Assembly (NCBI RefSeq): GCF_002843315.1
Contig: NZ_MVDD01000002.1
Span: forward strand, 372,001 to 436,000
Reading direction: 5' to 3'
Source of the DNA: Labilibaculum filiforme
GTDB lineage: Bacteria; Bacteroidota; Bacteroidia; Bacteroidales; Marinifilaceae
DNA length: 64,000 bases
The notes beneath the pieces are model-generated. The model worked only from the letters and a program-made list of their open reading frames with translations. It had not been told where the DNA came from and did not search any database. Shown piece after piece: positions 36,321 through 44,447 of this stretch. How positions within the stretch are numbered: position 1 is the stretch's first letter; each line of letters starts with the position of its first letter. A program made the position numbers and the translations under genes.

Positions 36321-37160
36321 ATGGAAACTAATTTAAAAAATAAAGTTGCTGTTGTAACAGGAGCAGGAGGAGTTATTTGCTCGGAAATGGCAAAATCATT
36401 AGCTGCAATGGGCGTAAAAACAGCCTTAATTGATATCAATGCCGAGGCAGTTGAGAAATTAGCTATCGAAATTGAAAAAAAATACAATATTGCTTCTATT
36501 GGTGTAGCTGCAAGTGTTTTAGACAAAGAATCTCTAAAAAACGCAAAAGAAATTATTAATAATAAGCTAGGTAGCATTGATTATTTAATCAACGGTGCTG
36601 GAGGAAATTCTCCTTTAGCAACTGCAGGTGTAGACCAAATGGTTGATTCTGACCTTGATAACTTGGACGAAACTTTTTTTGGTATGAAAATGGAAGGTTT
36701 CGATAAGGTTTTTGACTTAAACTTTAAGGGTACTATTCTTCCAACCATGGTATTCTCGATGGATATGATCGAAAAGAAAGAAGGTTCAATTGTTAATATA
36801 TCTTCTATGAATTCTTATCGACCATTAACACGAATAGCCGCTTATTCGGCGGCAAAAGCAGCGGTTAACAACTTCACTCAATGGCTATCTGTTCATTTTT
36901 CGAAAATGGGTGTTCGTGTCAATGCAATTGCTCCTGGTTTTTTATTAACCAATCAAAATCGTTTTTTATTGACTGACGAAAAAACAGGTGAACCAACTGC
37001 TCGTGGTGTTAAAATAATCAACAACACTCCAATGGAACGATACGGAACTCCCGAAGAATTGCAAGGAACTCTACTCTACCTTTTATCAGACTGGTCGGCA
37101 TTTGTAACTGGAGTTGTAATTCCTGTTGATGGTGGATTTAGTGCATATAGTGGCGTTTAA
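36321..37160 (+). CDS. SDR-type D-fructuronate reductase (mannonate oxidoreductase)
   Basis: A 279-residue short-chain dehydrogenase. The nucleotide loop reads TGAGGVICSEM, with Cys where most SDRs have the last Gly; as I recall this is usual in the mannonate-oxidoreductase SDR group. NGAGG, the Ser in NISSMNSY and YSAAK form the rest of the active site. Between uronate isomerase and mannonate dehydratase the expected reaction is reduction of D-fructuronate to D-mannonate, the job of the unrelated UxuB in E. coli. The function is inferred mainly from context. Confidence 0.85.
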   Translation: METNLKNKVAVVTGAGGVICSEMAKSLAAMGVKTALIDINAEAVEKLAIEIEKKYNIASIGVAASVLDKESLKNAKEIINNKLGSIDYLINGAGGNSPLATAGVDQMVDSDLDNLDETFFGMKMEGFDKVFDLNFKGTILPTMVFSMDMIEKKEGSIVNISSMNSYRPLTRIAAYSAAKAAVNNFTQWLSVHFSKMGVRVNAIAPGFLLTNQNRFLLTDEKTGEPTARGVKIINNTPMERYGTPEELQGTLLYLLSDWSAFVTGVVIPVDGGFSAYSGV

Positions 37161-37207
37161 TCAACTTTTTAGTTTCAATTATATATTTTAGGTTAGTGTG
37201 TTTATGT

Positions 37208-37251
37208 AATAAAACGGTACAAGCAATCAATCACCTCTTGTCCGTTTTATT
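37208..37251 (+). other. Hairpin between the reductase and mannonate dehydratase genes
   Basis: AATAAAACGG (37208-37217) pairs with CCGTTTTATT (37242-37251), and ACAAG (37219-37223) with CTTGT (37237-37241) inside it. It stands 20 bp before the uxuA start. No long T-run follows (CACTTTTTA), so it may attenuate transcription or protect a message end. Confidence 0.55.
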
Positions 37252-37271
37252 CACTTTTTAAAACAAACAAT

Positions 37272-38456
37272 ATGGCTTTAGAGCAAACATGGAGATGGTA
37301 TGGGCCAAATGATCCAATATCATTACAAGAAATCAGACAAACAGGTGCTACAGGAATCGTTTCGGCTCTGCATCATATCCCAAACGGAGAAGTTTGGACA
37401 GTTGAAGAAATTAAAAAAAGAATTGCAGAGATTGAAGCAGCAGGCCTTCGTTGGTCGGTTGTTGAAAGTGTTCCTGTTCACGAGGACATCAAAAAACGCA
37501 CATGGAACTACAAACAGTACATTAAAAACTACAAGGAAAGCATTAAGAACATAGGTGCATGTGGTATTGAAACCATTTGCTACAATTTTATGCCTGTATT
37601 GGATTGGTCGAGAACCGATTTGGCTTTTGAATCGAGAGATGGATCGAATGCGCTTAAATTTGAAATGGACATTTTCGCCGCTTTTGACGTTTTTATCCTG
37701 AAAAGAGAAAATTCAAGAGAAGATTATTCTGAAGACATTTTGAAAAGAGCTGAGGCAAAATTCAAGTCTATGTCGGCTGAAGAAATTGAAAAAATTACAA
37801 GAAACGTAATTGCTGGACTACCAGGAGCTGAAGAATCTTATACGTTAGAAAGTTTCCAAAAAGTATTGGATGGCTACAAAGAAATAGGAGCTAAAGAGTT
37901 AAAAAAACACTTACACGAGTTCCTGTCAGAAATTATCCCGGTAGCTGAGCAAGCTGGCGTACGAATGGCCATTCACCCTGATGATCCTCCACGTGCTTTA
38001 CTCGGATTACCAAGAGTTGTAAGTACTCTTGAAGATGCAATTGAACTAACAAAAGTTGTTGATTCCGTTTCTAATGGCATCACACTGTGTACTGGTTCGT
38101 TTGGCGCTGGTTATTTTAACAATTTACCAGAAATGACAGAAAAACTAGCCTCTCGCATCAACTTTGTTCACTTAAGAAATGTGAGTAGAGATACAGATGG
38201 GAATTTCTTAGAGGAGTATCTATTCGAAGGCGACATCGATATTCCTGCTGTTATGAAAGCATTATTAACAGAGGAAAAAGAGCGTAAAGAAGCTGGTCGA
38301 AAAGATTGGCAAATTCCAATGCGTCCCGATCATGGCAATAAAATGTTAGATGATCTTTCAAAAACAACAAACCCAGGATATTCTCTTTACGGCAGAATGA
38401 AAGGACTGGCTGAACTAAGAGGTTTAGAACAGGGATTAATGGCTAGTCTTAAATAA
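37272..38456 (+). CDS. uxuA: Mannonate dehydratase
   Basis: A 394-residue TIM-barrel enzyme of the UxuA family. It opens with MALEQTWRWYGPNDPISL and holds GIVSALHHIPNGEVW, the metal-site motifs AIHPDDPP and CTGSFGAGYFN, and MRPDHGNKML near the C-terminus. It dehydrates D-mannonate to 2-keto-3-deoxygluconate. The product feeds the KDG kinases and KDPG aldolase encoded at 14-19 kb, since none is encoded in this operon. Confidence 0.96.
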   Translation: MALEQTWRWYGPNDPISLQEIRQTGATGIVSALHHIPNGEVWTVEEIKKRIAEIEAAGLRWSVVESVPVHEDIKKRTWNYKQYIKNYKESIKNIGACGIETICYNFMPVLDWSRTDLAFESRDGSNALKFEMDIFAAFDVFILKRENSREDYSEDILKRAEAKFKSMSAEEIEKITRNVIAGLPGAEESYTLESFQKVLDGYKEIGAKELKKHLHEFLSEIIPVAEQAGVRMAIHPDDPPRALLGLPRVVSTLEDAIELTKVVDSVSNGITLCTGSFGAGYFNNLPEMTEKLASRINFVHLRNVSRDTDGNFLEEYLFEGDIDIPAVMKALLTEEKERKEAGRKDWQIPMRPDHGNKMLDDLSKTTNPGYSLYGRMKGLAELRGLEQGLMASLK

Positions 38457-38519
38457 AATCGATACATTAATTACCTTAATTATAAAGAATTAAAATAAAT
38501 CTTTAGCTCCCAATAAGGC

Positions 38520-39512
38520 ATGAAAAAAACACCACTATTATCCAAGCTACTTTTAAGCATCCTCTCTTGCTTTCTGCTTTTTAGCTGTCAGGAAGTAAGT
38601 AAGCACAAAACTTTAAAGTTAGCTCACGGGTTAGATCCAACGCATCCTGTTCATAAAGCCATGCTGTATATGGCTCAAGAGTTGGAACAAATATCCGATG
38701 GACAAATGAGCCTTGAAATTTACCCAAGCGGTCAATTGGGTTCCGAACAGCAGTGCGTAGAGCTAATTCAATTGGGTAGTCTGGCAATTACAAAAGTATC
38801 AGCCGCTATAATGGAAGGCTTTACCAACAACTATCAAGTACTTGGATTGCCTTATGTTTTTCGTTCAAAAGCTCATACTTTTAATGTCTTAGATGGATCA
38901 ATTGGTGAAGAATTGTTAGCCTCTACCGAGAAATTTAATTTAAAAGGACTGTGTTTTTACGATGCAGGGGCAAGAAGTTTTTATACCATCGATAAAAGCA
39001 TTGACACGCCCGAAGATTTAAAGGGATTAAAGATGCGCGTAATGAAGAGTCAAACCGCCATAAATATGGTAAAAGCTTTGGGTGGCTCTCCAACGCCTAT
39101 TTCTTGGGGAGAATTGTATACTGCTCTTCAAAGCGGTGTGGTAGACGGAGCAGAGAATAATCCGCCAAGTCTGTATACATCACATCATTACGAGGTTTGT
39201 AAAAATTACTCCTTAAACGAACACACAAGGGTTCCCGATGTACTAATTATTAGTACTGTTGTGTGGAATAAGTTAAGCAATCAACAACAAAAATGGTTGC
39301 AAGAGGCAGCTAAAAAATCGGTAATCGAGCAACGTAAACTGTGGGCTGCTTCGGAAGAGGAATCTCTAGAGAAATTGAAGGAAAATGGCGTAATAATCAC
39401 CTACCCTAAAAAAGACAAATTTGCAGAGCGCGTTCAAGATTTACTTGATGCTTATCAGCAACAACCGGAACTGTATCAATTAATCCAGCGCATTCAAGCA
39501 ACCCAAGACTAA
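38520..39512 (+). CDS. TRAP transporter solute-binding lipoprotein (DctP)
   Basis: A 330-residue DctP-family protein. The signal ends in lipobox LLFSC. It opens with LKLAHGLDPTHPVHKA, and LKGLKMRVMKS contains the conserved Arg that binds the ligand's carboxylate; WGELYTALQSGVVDGAENN is family-typical. A lipid anchor is uncommon for DctP in Gram-negative bacteria but seen in Bacteroidota. Downstream of uxuA it should bind glucuronate or galacturonate for import. The 13-bp spacing to dctQ fits one transcript. Confidence 0.93.
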   Translation: MKKTPLLSKLLLSILSCFLLFSCQEVSKHKTLKLAHGLDPTHPVHKAMLYMAQELEQISDGQMSLEIYPSGQLGSEQQCVELIQLGSLAITKVSAAIMEGFTNNYQVLGLPYVFRSKAHTFNVLDGSIGEELLASTEKFNLKGLCFYDAGARSFYTIDKSIDTPEDLKGLKMRVMKSQTAINMVKALGGSPTPISWGELYTALQSGVVDGAENNPPSLYTSHHYEVCKNYSLNEHTRVPDVLIISTVVWNKLSNQQQKWLQEAAKKSVIEQRKLWAASEEESLEKLKENGVIITYPKKDKFAERVQDLLDAYQQQPELYQLIQRIQATQD

Positions 39513-39525
39513 CCTTGTAGAACTT

Positions 39526-39999
39526 ATGACATTCAAAAATCAATTAGATCGAATACTCGAAAAGTTACTCATTAGCCTCATGTGCATATTGGTACTCGAC
39601 GTACTTTGGCAGGTATTAAGCCGTTACATATTGGCTTCGCCAAGTTCTTTTACCGACGAGTTAGCAGGATTTTTACTCATTTGGGTTGGCTTATTGGGAG
39701 CTGCTTATGTTGCTGGCCAAAAACAACATTTAGCAATCGATTTGCTCCTGCAAAAATCAGCCCCAGCAAAGCAAAAACACTTGCTTCGTTTTATTAATGT
39801 GTGCATCGCTCTTTTTGCTTTAGGTGTAATGATTATTGGCGGAAGTTGGCTGGTAATTACCCGTTTTCAATTTGAAGTTAGCTCCGCCGCCTTACAAATT
39901 CCTTTGGGCTACATCTACCTTGTTTTGCCCCTTAGCGGATTAATTACCCTTTACTACTCAATTGTATTTATTGTTGAACCATCAGAAGAATTGAAATAA
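39526..39999 (+). CDS. TRAP transporter small membrane subunit (DctQ)
   Basis: A 157-residue membrane protein with four hydrophobic spans, the normal DctQ size. Typical features are SRYILASPSSFTDELAGFLL and WVGLLGAAYVAGQKQHLAID in the first half. It partners with DctM to form the sodium-driven TRAP channel. Its stop codon overlaps the dctM start codon by one base (TAATG), so the two are translationally coupled. Confidence 0.93.
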   Translation: MTFKNQLDRILEKLLISLMCILVLDVLWQVLSRYILASPSSFTDELAGFLLIWVGLLGAAYVAGQKQHLAIDLLLQKSAPAKQKHLLRFINVCIALFALGVMIIGGSWLVITRFQFEVSSAALQIPLGYIYLVLPLSGLITLYYSIVFIVEPSEELK

Positions 40000-41459
40000 T
40001 GGAATATTTAGGAATTATTGTTTTAATCACATCATTTTTATTCTTGCTGATCATTGGAGTTCCAATTGCCTTTAGTATCGGAATATCAGGAATACTAACC
40101 ATGCTGGTAAGTATTGATTCACTACCTGCATTTGCCACTTTTGCACAAAGAATGGCCACAGGTTTGGATAGTTTTGCATTGCTAGCCATCCCCTTTTTCA
40201 TACTAGCAGGAAACATCATGAACAGCGGTGGAATTGCCATTCGCTTAATCAATTTAGCCCGTGTTTTGGTAGGCCGATTGCCAGCAAGTTTGGCTTTTGT
40301 GAATGTATTTGCCAACATGTTATTTGGTGCAATATCAGGTTCGGCGGCAGCTTCAGCATCGGCTATTGGAGCCATTATGGGACCACAAATGAAAAAAGAA
40401 GGCTACGACGAAAGCTTCAGTGCTTCTGTGAACATTGCATCTGCAACAACAGGCTTGTCCATACCTCCGAGTAATATTCTTATTGTGTATTCATTAGCCA
40501 GTGGCGGTGCTTCCATTACCGCTCTTTTCTTAGCCGGATATATTCCTGGAATCTTAACCGGTTTTTCGATCATGCTAACAGCAATGAGCATCTCCATTTA
40601 TCAAAACAAAGGCATTAGTGCCATGTTTACCAGCTTATTTAAAGTTTTTATTGGTATTGCTCTTATCCTTTCGGTGATTTATGGATTAAATCTACTTAAA
40701 GCAGGTTCGGCAACTGCATTTAAAGGCCTTAGCACTACTCTAGCGCTGGCTACACTTGGTTTTCTTGCCTACAAATTGCGAAATAAAGGAGCAGGAATTA
40801 AAAGAGGATTGAAAATTTTATGGCAAGCCATTCCGAGTTTATTTTTACTGATTATTGTAATTGGTGGAATTATAGCTGGATTTTTTACGGCCACCGAAGC
40901 ATCTGCTGTAGCTGTTCTTTACGCGCTGATTTTAAGCTTAATCTACAAAGAAATTTCGATTAAAGACATTCCAAAAATTGTACTTGGCTCGGTAAAAACA
41001 ACGGCCATTGTATTAATTCTTGTTGCTACCTGCATTGGTTTATCGTGGATTATGGCCTACGAAAATATTCCACAAAATGTAAGTGCCGGTTTATTAGGAC
41101 TAAGCAATAACCCAATTGTTATTTTATTGCTGATTAATTTAATTCTACTATTCGTTGGTGTTTTTATGGACATGACACCTGCCGTACTCATTTTCACGCC
41201 AATTTTTTTACCCATTGTGATAAATTTAGGAATCGATCCTGTTCATTTTGGAATTATTATGGTTCTAAACCTTAGTGTAGGCCTTTGTACGCCACCCGTT
41301 GGCTCCGTTCTATTTATTGGCTGTAGTGTAGCAAACATTAAAATTCAACAGGTGATTAAACCGTTGCTTCCCATGTTTATTTCCATGATTGTATGTTTAT
41401 TATTGGTAACCTACATTTCTGATTTAAGCATGTTTTTACCCAACTTTTTTGGTTTTTAA
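39999..41459 (+). CDS. TRAP transporter large permease (DctM)
   Basis: A 486-residue membrane protein with about twelve to thirteen spans. The DctM motifs IPFFILAGNIM, FGAISGSAAASASAIGAIMGP, LTPPVG-like LCTPPVGSVLF and MDMTPAVLIFTPIFLPI are all present. The middle region (about 215-290) is somewhat longer than in the shortest DctM proteins. It moves the acid bound by DctP, here most likely hexuronate, using a sodium gradient. Confidence 0.95.
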   Translation: MEYLGIIVLITSFLFLLIIGVPIAFSIGISGILTMLVSIDSLPAFATFAQRMATGLDSFALLAIPFFILAGNIMNSGGIAIRLINLARVLVGRLPASLAFVNVFANMLFGAISGSAAASASAIGAIMGPQMKKEGYDESFSASVNIASATTGLSIPPSNILIVYSLASGGASITALFLAGYIPGILTGFSIMLTAMSISIYQNKGISAMFTSLFKVFIGIALILSVIYGLNLLKAGSATAFKGLSTTLALATLGFLAYKLRNKGAGIKRGLKILWQAIPSLFLLIIVIGGIIAGFFTATEASAVAVLYALILSLIYKEISIKDIPKIVLGSVKTTAIVLILVATCIGLSWIMAYENIPQNVSAGLLGLSNNPIVILLLINLILLFVGVFMDMTPAVLIFTPIFLPIVINLGIDPVHFGIIMVLNLSVGLCTPPVGSVLFIGCSVANIKIQQVIKPLLPMFISMIVCLLLVTYISDLSMFLPNFFGF

Positions 41460-41504
41460 GTGAATATAAATGTGTTAATACTCTATTGATATGCATAGAA
41501 CTCT

Positions 41505-41512
41505 TACTTTTG
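41505..41512 (+). promoter_or_regulatory. -7 element before the LacI gene
   Basis: TACTTTTG fits TAnnTTTG; no good -33 element is seen at the normal distance. An inverted repeat CTCAGAAT/ATTCTGAG (41541-41548, 41562-41569) lies in the predicted leader. The regulator may therefore be read alone as well as from the operon. Confidence 0.45.
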
Positions 41513-41589
41513 TTTCTCAATTGTAATTGTAAACTTTCTTCTCAGAATAAACAAAGCTTCGATTCTGAGTGTTAAGAAAAAGGAATTAA

Positions 41590-42642
41590 ATGGCGAAAAT
41601 TCGTATTAAAGATATTGCTGAACAGGCTGGAGTATCAGTAGGAACGGTAGATCGTGTTCTTCATAACCGAGGAGAAGTTGCAGAAGAAACCAAAACTAAA
41701 ATTTTGGAAATCGCGAAAGCAAACAACTATCAACCCAACCTAATCGCCAGAGCACTCACCTCTAAAAAAAGATGTGTTTTTGCATCATTATTACCCAGTC
41801 CAACCGAAGAGGATGTCTTTTGGCAAAGCCCCTTAGATGGAATAAATAACGCCACTTTGGAACTGGAACAGTTTCAATTAAAAGTTGAAAATTTCTTTTT
41901 CGAACACTATGACAAATCCGATTTTATCAAAAAAACCGAAAAAATCCTTGAACTTCAACCTGAAGGAGTTATTTTTCCCCCTATATATAAAAATGAAAGC
42001 AAGGAATTTGCAACAAAACTAGAAAAACTAGGCATTCCTTTTGTGTTTTTAGAGTCGAAAATAGAAACCTGCAACTACTTGGCTTATGTAGGCAGCGATG
42101 GGTACCATGGAGGCCGTGTTGCAGCTAATCTTATCGATTTTGGAGTTGCAGACAATGATGATATACTTGTTCTCAACTTAGCAAAGGATTTGGAGAATAT
42201 CCATCACCTAAAACAACGAACACAAGGCTTTCTTGATTATTTTATGGATTATGGTAAAAATCAAGGATCAAAAATTACCATGGAAATCCCATCAACAAAT
42301 AGTATGGAAATTCAAGAGAAACTCGATTCTATACTTAGCAGCAACAACAATATCAAAGCTATATTTGTTACGGGATCTAAGGTGTACAAAATAGCTCAAT
42401 ACTTAATCAAAAATCAAATAAAGAACATTTCTCTAATTGGTTTTGACCCCATCGATCAAAACATCAAGTATTTAAATCAGGGTGCAATTAATTTTCTTAT
42501 TGGACAACATCCCTACCAACAAGGCTTTAAATCTGTTAAAACATTATTTGAACATGTTCTTTTAAATCATGACATTGTAAAAGATGAAATACTACCAGCT
42601 GATATTATCACGAAAGAATCTTATCAACTAAATAAAGCTTAA
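41590..42642 (+). CDS. LacI-family regulator of the hexuronate operon
   Basis: A 350-residue regulator. The N-terminal helix-turn-helix reads IKDIAEQAGVSVGTVDRVLH with the hinge region NYQPNLIARALTSKK. The rest is a periplasmic-binding-protein-like sensor domain of the sugar-binding type. The VGTVDRVLHNRG sequence marks a Bacteroidota subgroup with a RbsB-like sensor. It is the last gene of the hexuronate locus and likely represses it by binding the CGTGT-type sites at 34781 and 34870. It ends 22 bp from the convergent ROK kinase gene, with no visible terminator between. Confidence 0.92.
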   Translation: MAKIRIKDIAEQAGVSVGTVDRVLHNRGEVAEETKTKILEIAKANNYQPNLIARALTSKKRCVFASLLPSPTEEDVFWQSPLDGINNATLELEQFQLKVENFFFEHYDKSDFIKKTEKILELQPEGVIFPPIYKNESKEFATKLEKLGIPFVFLESKIETCNYLAYVGSDGYHGGRVAANLIDFGVADNDDILVLNLAKDLENIHHLKQRTQGFLDYFMDYGKNQGSKITMEIPSTNSMEIQEKLDSILSSNNNIKAIFVTGSKVYKIAQYLIKNQIKNISLIGFDPIDQNIKYLNQGAINFLIGQHPYQQGFKSVKTLFEHVLLNHDIVKDEILPADIITKESYQLNKA

Positions 42643-42664
42643 TGAAATTTTAGAAACCATCAAC

Positions 42665-43618
42665 TTAATTCAAATCGTTCCAGATTAAAGCCGCGGCACC
42701 AAGAACTGCAGCATCATCGCCTAATTCGGAAGGCAGCAAACTAATTTTATTCTTATATAAGAATAGTAAATTCTTTTCCATAGCCTCACGAACAGGCTCA
42801 AAAAGCAGTTCGCCAGCCTTGGCTAATCCTCCAAAAAAGAATATTGCTTCCGGACTAGTTACCGAAGCTACATTCGCCAATGCTTCCCCTAACATTTTAC
42901 CAGTATAGGCAAATACTTCCATAGCCAATAAATCCCCTTTGTTGGCGGCATCGGCAACCATTTTCGCAGTCAATTCATCAAATGGAATTGCGCGCAAAGA
43001 ACTATCACCCAAATGTTTTGCCAACATCTTATAAGCAGTTCGTTTTACTCCGGTAGCTGAAACATAGGTCTCTAAACAACCTCTTCGCCCGCAACCACAT
43101 TCGCGTCCTTCTGGCCGCATAATTATGTGCCCAACTTCTCCGGCAAATCCATCATGTCCGTAAAGTAAATCGCCATTTACAACAATTCCACTTCCTAAAC
43201 CAGTACCTAAGGTTATTACCATGAAATCGTTCATTCCTTTGGCTCCACCAAACATTCGTTCCCCAAGAGCGGCGGCATTAGCATCGTTCGTTAGCTTTAC
43301 TGGAACCTGCAATTGTTCTTCCACCATTTTAACCAGTTCCAACTCCCCCTTCCATCGAAGATTTGCGGCATTTTCAATGGTTCCTGTTCTGTAATTCCCA
43401 TTCGGAGCACCAATACCTACACCAATCAGTTTAAGATCTTCACTTGAATCATTAATCGTCTTTTCGATTAAATTACACAAGTCATTCAGGAAATCCTCAA
43501 ATCGTTCTTGCTCCTGAGTAGGAATACTTGCATTTCCCCACGATTTTCCGCTTGCATCAATACAAGAAAAAAAAGTATTAGTTCCACCTATATCAATACC
43601 AATTGCTATATCTGTCAT
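42665..43618 (-). CDS. ROK-family sugar kinase (glucokinase-like)
   Basis: A 317-residue ROK kinase. It has the ATP-binding IGIDIGGTNTFFSC, the catalytic-loop LTNDANAAALGE, and the ROK zinc-type motif ECGCGRRGCLETY after GFAGEVGHI. No DNA-binding domain is present, so it is an enzyme, not a repressor. Glucose is the usual substrate of such proteins in Bacteroidota, though mannose, fructose or N-acetyl sugars are possible. It might take up the glucose released by the GH130 phosphorylase. Confidence 0.9.
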   Translation of the reverse strand: MTDIAIGIDIGGTNTFFSCIDASGKSWGNASIPTQEQERFEDFLNDLCNLIEKTINDSSEDLKLIGVGIGAPNGNYRTGTIENAANLRWKGELELVKMVEEQLQVPVKLTNDANAAALGERMFGGAKGMNDFMVITLGTGLGSGIVVNGDLLYGHDGFAGEVGHIIMRPEGRECGCGRRGCLETYVSATGVKRTAYKMLAKHLGDSSLRAIPFDELTAKMVADAANKGDLLAMEVFAYTGKMLGEALANVASVTSPEAIFFFGGLAKAGELLFEPVREAMEKNLLFLYKNKISLLPSELGDDAAVLGAAALIWNDLN

Positions 43619-43734
43619 TATAATTTATTCTAATTTGCTTGCCAATAAAAAATAGTCCTATTACTACTCCTATTTTGCTGGTAAAAAGTAAGGCGCACAC
43701 ACAAATTACTTGGCAAAGTTAGTTTTTTCTTTTG

Positions 43735-44382
43735 TTAGTCTTCGAATTTCAACTTTCCAAATGATGATGGAATATGAAAATCAGGCTCTTTAGAATCCGG
43801 TTTCACCCAGGAAATCCATCTTAAATCGGCATCTCCACCTTCTTCCGGTAATTTCATGCAGTATGCCCGATACAAACCAGCTTCTAAAGTGTGATTTTTT
43901 AATAATCCCAGTTCTACTAACGAGGACAGTTTTATGGCACCTTCAACCACATAAGTAGTGCCATTTACCGAAGCTTTTACTTCCAGATCTTTAGAGTCAG
44001 GCCATTGCCATTCGTAATCAAAATCACGATAATAGCGAGTAAGATAATCTAAAACTCTGCCTCGGGCATCCATCTCCAAACAATAATATGGATTCAGTTC
44101 CTCATCTTTTCTAAAAAATATTTCTACCCGATCGCTATGTACAACCTCCATCTTATGATCCTGATCGACGAAAGTGAGTACATCCTCATCCTCGACATCA
44201 TAACGAAAATAAAAATATTCCTCATCGTGCAAAGCTCTAAAATTAGTTTTTGGAGCTTTCTCCTGTTCCCATGGATACGTAAAATCTGAATTCAAATTAG
44301 CCATTTCCCATACAGGATGCATTTCTTTTCCTGTAATTTCTAAAAGACTATGCTTTATTCGCTTTACGACATATTCTTTCAT
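43735..44382 (-). CDS. CBM9-like carbohydrate-binding protein without signal peptide
   Basis: About 215 residues from the ATG at 44382; the longer frame starts at a TTG and adds a run that is no signal peptide. The fold is that of CBM9-like/DOMON proteins: FRALHDEEYFYFRYDVED, SDRVEIFFRKDEEL and YYCLEMDARGRVLDY, then LRWISWVKP. The free-standing domain is normally annotated carbohydrate-binding family 9-like. Without a signal peptide it would be cytoplasmic, which is odd for a glycan-binding module. It follows the NagB-like gene and may share its physiology. Function unknown. Confidence 0.8.
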   Translation of the reverse strand: MKEYVVKRIKHSLLEITGKEMHPVWEMANLNSDFTYPWEQEKAPKTNFRALHDEEYFYFRYDVEDEDVLTFVDQDHKMEVVHSDRVEIFFRKDEELNPYYCLEMDARGRVLDYLTRYYRDFDYEWQWPDSKDLEVKASVNGTTYVVEGAIKLSSLVELGLLKNHTLEAGLYRAYCMKLPEEGGDADLRWISWVKPDSKEPDFHIPSSFGKLKFED

Positions 44383-44390
44383 AAGCATCA

Positions 44391-44426
44391 AAAAAAAAGG
44401 ATCGAAAGACAAAAGCCCTCCGATCC
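44391..44426 (-). terminator. Terminator-like hairpin after the NagB-like gene
   Basis: GGATCG (44399-44404) pairs with CGATCC (44421-44426); on the minus strand TTTTTTTT follows. TACCTTTG (44426-44433), also on the minus strand, could start a separate transcript for the CBM9-like gene but would leave it inside the hairpin leader. Confidence 0.5.
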
Positions 44427-44447
44427 AAAGGTATTTATGTGTGGTAC

